Shown here: one piece after another, positions 57,906 to 64,000 of the stretch | How the letters are laid out: each line of letters opens with the position of its first letter | Position numbering within the stretch: the stretch's first letter is position 1 | Translations under genes and position numbers: made by a program | Notes under the pieces: model-generated | Told to the model about the DNA's origin: nothing | Database searches by the model: none | The model's input: only the letters and a program-made list of their open reading frames with translations | Assembly (NCBI GenBank): GCA_963931925.1 | Contig: OZ007569.1 | Span: forward strand, 29,985,112-30,049,111 | Length of the DNA stretch: 64,000 nucleotides | DNA from: Onchidella celtica | Lineage: Eukaryota; Mollusca; Gastropoda; Systellommatophora; Onchidiidae | Direction of reading: 5' to 3'

Positions 57906-60900
57906 AACATCGATATGACAAAGAACGACTCAGTAAGAAAAACTGCAATAATAGACAAAGAATTGCTTAGGCTGAAAGTGGACATCGCAGCTTTACAAGA
58001 AACCAGACTGGCAGATACTGGTACACTCAAAGAGCAACACTACACATTTTTTTGGAAAGGACTTGACTCGAACCAACCTCGTCGTCATGGTGTTGGCTTT
58101 GCCATCAACAATCGCCTGCTCAGTTCCATCAACACACCCACTGGAAAGTCTGAAAGACTCATTTCCCTAAGATTACGCACAAAAACTGGTCACACCAACA
58201 TAATCTGTGTTTACGCACCAACGCTTATGTCATCAGCAGACGATAAGGACCAGTTCTACAACATGCTAAACGAAATGTATGCCACCATTCCGAAAAACGA
58301 ATCAGTAGTTCTCTTAGGAGACTTCAACGCAAGAGTTGGCGCGGACCATCAGTCTTGGCCTGTTTGCCTAGGACACCACGGCGTAGGTAAAATTAACGAA
58401 AATGGACAGCGTCTCCTGGAATTCTGTTCACAAAATGACTTGTGCATTACCAACACCTTCTTCAAATTGAATGACTCAAAGAAAGTTACGTGGCAACACC
58501 CAAGATCAGGACATTGGCATCAATTGGACTTGATTATCACCAGAAGGAAAGATCTGAACACGGTTAAATCAACAAGGAGCTTCCACAGCGCTGACTGCGA
58601 TACAGACCACGCCCTTGTGATCAGCAAAATGCATACAAAGCCAATGAGAATATTTAGGAGCATCACGAAACGACAACCCAAATTAAACATTACAAAAGCA
58701 AAACAAGAAGACTGTAAGAACGCTTTCACAAGAGAATTTAGTAACATCCCGGTAAATGATATGGAATCACCAAGCGTGGATGAAACATGGAACACAATTA
58801 AGACCAACATATATAACAGTGCCTCAACAGCTTATGGTACAAAGCCATCTTTCAGACATGATTGGGTTGGAGAAAACTCCACCACACTTCTTCCCCTGTT
58901 AGAAGAAAAGAGGAAAATGATGCTTGAATACAAGAAAGATCGCTCGCAAAGCAACAAAGACAAATTCAAACACATCAAGGCAAAGGTTCAAAGTGAAACA
59001 AGAAAATGCGCCAATGAGTACTGGACCAACTTATGCTCTGAAATTCAATCGGCCTCTGATGCAGGAGACTCCAGAAACATGTATGAAAAGATTAAAGTTG
59101 CACTAGGACCAACCATTTCAAAAAGTGCCCCCATCAAGACAGAAAACGGCCAAGAACTTACCGACAAGAAGGCACAACTGGAGAGATGGGTCGAACATTA
59201 TTCCAAACTATATGCAAACGAAAAGCCAGCAAATCAAGGCTTAGAAGAAGCAGTCCCAAAGCCACCTGAAATGACGGATCTGGATGTGGAACCAACAATG
59301 AAAGAACTCTCTGAAGCCATCCAGGATATGAAAAATGGAAAAACTTGTGGAGAGGATAACATTCCAGCTGAAGTCCTCAAAGAAAACCTTGAAACACTAT
59401 TACCACACCTATACCACCAACTAATCGTGTGCTGGAAAACTGGAACAATTCCATCCGATATGAAAAATGCAAAAATTGTAACTCTTTACAAGAATAAAGG
59501 AGACAAAGGGGATTGTAACAATTACCGCGGCATATCATTGATGAGTATTACAGGGAAAGCGTTCGCCAAAATCATACTCAAACGATTACACAGGCTCGCT
59601 GAAAGAATCTTACCAGAATCCCAATGCGGATTCAGAGCAGAACGATCAACTGCAGATATGATATTTACAGTCCGTCAACTACAGGAAAAATGCAGAGAAC
59701 AAGGAAAACCACTGTACATGGCTTTCATAGATCTGACAAAAGCCTTCGACACCCTAAGCAGACCATCGCTTTACATTGTACTGAAGTCCATTGGATGTCC
59801 ACCACAGCTATTGAATCTCCTTTCATGACGACATGAGTGCATGCGTCCAGTTTGACGGAAACATCTCAGGTAAATTTGCAGTGAAGACCGGAGTAAAACA
59901 AGGATGTGTACTGGCACCAACTCTATTTGGAATTTACTTTGCAGCACTCCTACAGTTCGCTTTTCAAGACTCCACAGATGGTATTTTCATCCGAACAAGA
60001 TCAGATGGGTCTCTGTTCAACTTGGCCAGGTTAAAAGCAAAAACAAAGACTCGTGAAATCATGCTGCGTGAACTCCTCTTTGCAGACGATGCTGCAGTAG
60101 TAGCCCAAAACAACGAACAACTGCAAAATATGATGGACTTATTGTCAAATGCATGCGACCTCTTTTCCTTGACAATTAGTGTTAAAAAGACAGAGGTAAT
60201 GGGACAAGGTACACTATCTCCTCCCGACATTTCATTGAACGGCAACAAGATCAACTCAGTTGAAAAGTTTACCTATCTTAGCTCCACAGTAACAGCATCA
60301 CTATCCCTGGATGAAGAACTAAACGCCAGAATTGGGAAAGCAGCTACAACTTTTGGCAGGTTATCTCAGAGAGCTTGGAACAACAAAAAGCTGACACTCA
60401 AGACCAAAATTCTTATTTATCAAGCTTGTGTCATCAGTACCTTGTTGTATAGCTGCGAAACGTGGACCACCTATACAAGACATGAAAAAAGATTAAACAG
60501 CTTCCATCTTCGCTGCCTGCGGAAAATCATGGACATCAGATGGCAGGACAAAATCACCAACAGCGAAGTTCTCAAACGAGCAAAGCTCACCTCAATTCAA
60601 GCAACACTGAGAACAAGACGACTCAGGTGGATAGGACATGTCAAAAGAATGGATGATAGTAGAATCCCAAAGCAGATACTGTATGGTGAGCTAAAAGAGG
60701 GAAAACGTCAAAGAGGTAGACCAAAACTACGTTTCAAAGATATCTGCAGGACCACACTGAAAGATTTTGGGATCGATGAAAAATCATGGGAAAATGTGGC
60801 AGAAGATCGAACGACCTGGAAGGGAGCCGTCAGGAAAGGTGCTGCCAAATTTGAAAAAAATCAAAGAGAAATTAGGGAAGAAAAAAGACAGAAAAGGAAG

Positions 60901-61020
60901 GAAAAGACAAATGAAGTCACAAATGAAGGCGAGTATATGTGCTCACTCTGTGACCGAAGATGTAAATCGAATGTCGGACGGATTAGTCATGAGAGGAGCT
61001 GCTCTCGGCATCTGTCTTGA
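57906..61020 (+). pseudogene. LINE endonuclease-reverse transcriptase, frameshifted
   Basis: Two overlapping-frame segments of one protein. The first (to 59828) has DIAALQETRLADTG, LLGDFNARVGADH, HSADCDTDHALV and polymerase motifs up to AFIDLTKAFDTLSR, ending at LLNLLS-stop. The second (from about 59820 to 61020) resumes at FHDDMSACVQFDG and carries TGVKQGCVLAPTLF, LLFADDAAVV, TLLYSCETWT and a terminal finger CSLCDRRCKSNVGRISHERS-C. Compared with the family 1 copy, a few bases (two modulo three) are missing near 59815-59830. No other lesion was seen over about 3.1 kb, so the insertion is probably recent. Translation is predicted to stop before the FADD catalytic motif. Confidence 0.88.
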
Positions 61021-61042
61021 AGTCAGAAAATGCTGCAAAGAC

Positions 61043-61056
61043 CGTCTGCAAAGACG
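61043..61056 (+). other. 3' terminal hairpin of LINE family 2 (GNRA loop)
   Basis: CGTCT-GCAA-AGACG, perfect five-base-pair stem, 22 bases after the stop codon. It matches the family 1 hairpin in stem and position, differing by one base in the loop, which keeps the GNRA consensus. Confidence 0.7.
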
Positions 61057-61075
61057 AAAAGGGTCGTATATATAT

Positions 61076-61172
61076 TACGTCAGTAAAATTCTCAAAAATT
61101 GTTTTGTATAGATCTGAAAAGAGTTTTGTAAATGAGTACAAAAGCTTTTAAATCAAGTGGTAGATCTTACCC
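61076..61172 (+). repeat. Dispersed repeat R1, copy 5, 3' half
   Basis: AAATTCTCAAAAATTG, GAGTTTTGTAAATGAGTAC and CTTTTAAATCAAGTGGTAGA match the 3' part of copy 2. Confidence 0.65.
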
Positions 61173-62010
61173 TCGTTCAGAATGGGGCGGAGTTTGGTGG
61201 GTTGGGGGTTGGGGGTTGGGGATGAGGAATTTCTCGATCTGCCGAATTTCTTATTCCACATTATAAACAAATCAAGCGTCCACTTCATGTTCTTGCCGAG
61301 ATGGTTGCATTCCAGAAATAATGCTAGCATATGTCAGTTTCTTATCTGTGATCATTACTACTGAAGTAGATGTGAAAGAATTCACACAAAGTGTATAGTT
61401 TCATAGACATCGATGTTTGGGATTAAGTTCTCGGGTATTTTTAGTTTTATCTCTGAGAATTAAGAGACTATACAAACATGGGTACCCTCTCGGACCCAGG
61501 ATGTCGAGGCAAATCATTCGATGTCTCAGTATTACGTCCGCAAACTGCAGAGGTCTAAGTTGCTGAAATATGGTGCGCACTGATATCTCTCATTCTTTTT
61601 TTAAAGGGATGAAGATCCACAGTGTTGCATTGTTGACATCACTGATACGAGCTTTGCCCAGTGGCCTATTTATGATAGTAGCATGTCTCTGTCTTGGCCC
61701 GACGGACGGAATTCGGCGATGTGGGTCTACTTGGTATTCTGTTTCCGGTCACCCCTTTGATGAACGAAAAAAAATTAAGATGAGCTATATCAGCGGTGCT
61801 TTTATTTAGAGATCAGAGGTGCTCAATGTAGAATGGGAATCTTAGAAAGTTGCGAAGGAGATAAACAACCTCACAGTAATTTGTTTTCTTTTTAATAACT
61901 TTTCAAAACAATGTATCCACAAACTGGCTCAGTAAAAAAACAGTGCTTGTCATCTCCCAAAGTTCCATGACTATTCTGTGTCCTGCTGTATGTCCATAAA
62001 CTGAGATTTT
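61173..62010. other. No feature recognised
   Basis: No supported gene; short G-rich tract at 61190-61220. Confidence 0.4.
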
Positions 62011-62345
62011 GAGTACGAGTTTGAGTTTTGGGTTTTACGGCGCCTCGGCACGACAACGTCCACTTTGACACTATCACGGTCTATCTGGGTACTCTGTTTA
62101 TGTTTCCTATTCAGAGCTTCATCAGTTTAAATTTCGCGAGTACATTGGCAAAATTCTCAAAAATCGTTTTGTATAGATCTGAAGAGAGTCAAAGCTGCAG
62201 CCTATCAAATGCATACATGTATTTGCAACATAAACAATTTATCACATCGGCAAAATTCTCAAAAGTAGCTTTGTATGGATCTGAAGAGAGTCAAAGCTGC
62301 AGCCCATCAAATGCATACAATCATGTATTTGCAACATAAACAATA
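62011..62345 (+). repeat. Dispersed repeat R1, copy 6, with duplicated 3' part
   Basis: GAGTTTGAGTTTTGGG, GGCGCCTCGGCACGACAACG and TATTCAGAGCTTCATCAG, followed by a segment of about 100 bp (GGCAAAATTCTCAAAA...ATTTGCAACATAAACAA) present twice in tandem (62143-62245, 62246-62345). Confidence 0.6.
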
Positions 62346-62420
62346 AGCACTGACTTAGCACTTTACCTTAACTACGACAGTCGAGCAGAACCGATCTCTA
62401 TGCAGTTAGGGTTCCTGTGC

Positions 62421-62480
62421 AGTTTGAGTTTGATTTTGAGCTCCACGGCACGTCGGCACAACAACGGTCACCCCGCACCT
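62421..62480 (+). repeat. Dispersed repeat R1, copy 7 (partial)
   Basis: AGTTTGAGTTTGATTTTGAG then ACGGCACGTCGGCACAACAA. Confidence 0.5.
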
Positions 62481-62517
62481 CCCCTCCAGGTTACCAAATT
62501 ATAATAATAGATCTATA

Positions 62518-62769
62518 GGGAACGGGATTGAATAACACAGTTACTATATTTAGATTTACGTCATGGGACATTCGAACTGTTCAACGAGGCGGTTAAGCAC
62601 AGTTATGGACTTTGTACACACTTTTCATGTGCAGTTGATCTTTGTGCTTCGAATCGCCCTTACAAAGTCCATAACAACTGTGCTTAACCACCGCGTTGAA
62701 CAGTTCGAATGTCCCATGACGTCATCGGTAAATTTAAATATAGTAACCGTGTCATTAAATCCCGTTCCC
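62518..62769. mobile_element. TA-flanked foldback element with about 100-bp arms
   Basis: Ends GGGAACGGGATT and AATCCCGTTCCC, each next to TA. Arms (62518-62614, 62663-62769) share GGTTACTATATTTA-like, CATGGGACATTCGAACTG and GGTTAAGCACAGTT blocks; the right arm has small insertions such as GTCATCG. Non-coding, Tc1/mariner-like target choice. Confidence 0.7.
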
Positions 62770-63039
62770 TAGGCGACTAATTTGAGGCCGTAAATGAGAA
62801 CACGGAGACATAACTTCAGAACCGCTGTTTCATGGGTAATACAAATAACTCACATCGATCTCATAACCTTTCGACAGGCAAAGCCCCATAGTAAACAGGT
62901 ACTGATGCCCAAGTCCCAGTCAGAACAAAGTCAATTGTTCGCTCGTTTTCCACGCCCACGACTTAAGCTTAAGTAAGAACATTAGCGTAAGATGTTTGGT
63001 GGTTGGATGAGAGACCTCTGGGGACACACGCAGTAAGGA

Positions 63040-63104
63040 CATGGGAAATCATGTTCTTTTGATTACTTTCATTATTACATTCATTTGATTACTTTCATAA
63101 TAAT
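63040..63104. repeat. AT-rich minisatellite, left part
   Basis: CATGTTCTTTTGATTACTTT units, interrupted by the SINE-like insertion. Confidence 0.75.
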
Positions 63105-63510
63105 GATCACTCTCATGGCGAGGGTACCGAGTTCGAATTCCGGTTGGTGCATGCACATTGGAATTTTGGGATTTTTCTCATATTTTCCTGTCCCTGGTCC
63201 TATGGTAAGCAGGATCGAGCATCTAGTCTTCTCGGATAAGGAAGAAAAACTCGGAGGGCCCATGTGCACGTTGCGCACGTTAAAGATATCTTGGCAGTTC
63301 AAAATCGAGAAGAGCAGGCTGAACAGGCCGCTCCCCGGGCAAAAAATTAATAAAATTTATCCCAATCCCCCCCCCCCCCCAACACACACACAAACTCCGC
63401 CTATCAGTGCTGCACTGTGGCGACGACGTGTCTGCTCCGGTTGTAACTGGGCTGCAATGACACTTAGGCAAATTTCCCAAATGGGATTAAATGAGTACTA
63501 AAAATACAAA
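63105..63510 (+). mobile_element. SINE-like insertion, 5' truncated
   Basis: B-box-like GAGTTCGAATTCC near 63129, then a body with GTTAAAGATATCTTGGCAG and CCGCTCCCCGGGCAAAA. The same AT-rich minisatellite lies on both sides. Overlapping open frames on both strands are by-products. Confidence 0.5.
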
Positions 63511-63534
63511 CAAAATACAAAATAATGTAGTTTA

Positions 63535-64000
63535 ACAATCATGTTCCTTTCATTACTTTCATCATTATATTCTTTTGATTACTTTCTTAATTTAGTTTAA
63601 CAATGATGTTCTTTCGATTACTTTCATACTGTATTTTAACATTCATGTTTTTTTTCATTACTTTCAAAAGGTATTTTGACAGTCATGTTCTTTTCATTAC
63701 TTTCACTATTATGGTCTTTGATTACTATAAACTTTATATTCTTTTGATAACTTCACTGTTAATGTATTTTAACAGTCATGTTCGTTCTTTACATTTTTTT
63801 TCACATCATTGTATTTTAACAGTTATGTTCTTTTGTTCACTTTCATAATGTATTTTAACTATCACGTTTAGTTATGTTCACTTTCATATTGATGCATTTT
63901 AACAGTCATGTTTCTTTGATTACAATCATCATTATATTCTTTTGACTACTTTCGTAATGTATTCTAACACTCATGTTCTTCTGACTTATTCTTTAATGCA
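63535..64000. repeat. AT-rich minisatellite, right part
   Basis: CATGTTCTTTTGATTACTTT plus CATAATGTATTTTAACAGT, about 40-45 bp period, running off the right edge. Confidence 0.85.

Larger units (their letters stand above)
57900..61075 (+). mobile_element. 5'-truncated non-LTR retrotransposon, family 2, nested in repeat R1
   Basis: About 3.2-kb LINE related to the 28-kb element (same block order, clearly different codons). The 5' end lies at about 57900, just before QNIDMTKNDSVRK, so the leader and the TWNVRTM start of the endonuclease are missing. The 3' end is near 61075, after a CGTCT-GCAA-AGACG hairpin and a TATATATATT tract. The sequence left of it (57761-57899) and right of it (61076-61172) are the two halves of one R1 repeat, with a possible TATT target duplication. 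This shows a retrotransposition event younger than the R1 copy. Confidence 0.88.

Overview
The window is nuclear DNA of an animal, most likely a mollusc and plausibly a marine gastropod. This rests on three things: spliced exons of an EAG-type potassium channel with GT..AG introns, a rhodopsin-class GPCR of the divergent kind common in gastropods and annelids, and a very dense load of tetranucleotide microsatellites, non-LTR retrotransposons, tRNA-derived SINEs and small foldback elements. The species call is inference; no rRNA or mitochondrial marker is present. All coordinates were read by eye.

Left part (1-15.1 kb): five consecutive exons of an eag/KCNH1-5-like voltage-gated K+ channel lie on the minus strand (15051-14821, 13929-13801, 13063-12933, 4132-3965, 2720-2493). 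They join in frame and encode the PAS domain, its linker, the S1 region, S2 and S3. The PAS-cap exon (upstream, higher coordinates) and S4 to the C terminus (beyond base 1) were not found. The introns hold a 5'-truncated LINE, two copies of one small inverted-repeat element just upstream of two splice acceptors, a foldback element just downstream of one splice donor, minisatellites and long tetranucleotide arrays.

Middle part (15-53 kb): no convincing host gene. It is a mosaic of minisatellites (80, 55, 38, 126, 51, 177 and about 100 bp periods), compound GATA/GACA/GGCA/GGAT arrays, foldback elements, a nearly full-length LINE (28.0-32.0 kb) with one nonsense codon, a non-autonomous PIF/Harbinger element that keeps the start of its MADF/Myb-like gene, a neighbouring TTAA-flanked MITE, tRNA-derived SINEs and members of several unclassified dispersed families.

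Right part (53-64 kb): an apparently intronless GPCR reading frame on the minus strand (53.8-54.9 kb) with frameshifts in transmembrane segment 5 and loop 3; a GGTA/GGCA array; a second LINE (57.9-61.1 kb) inserted inside a copy of a dispersed repeat here called R1; a TA-flanked foldback element; and a SINE inside an AT-rich minisatellite.

The genes do not form an operon-like system. The most notable structure is how small inverted-repeat elements sit within a few tens of bases of the eag splice sites, and how one minisatellite seems to be an amplified end of an hAT-like transposon.
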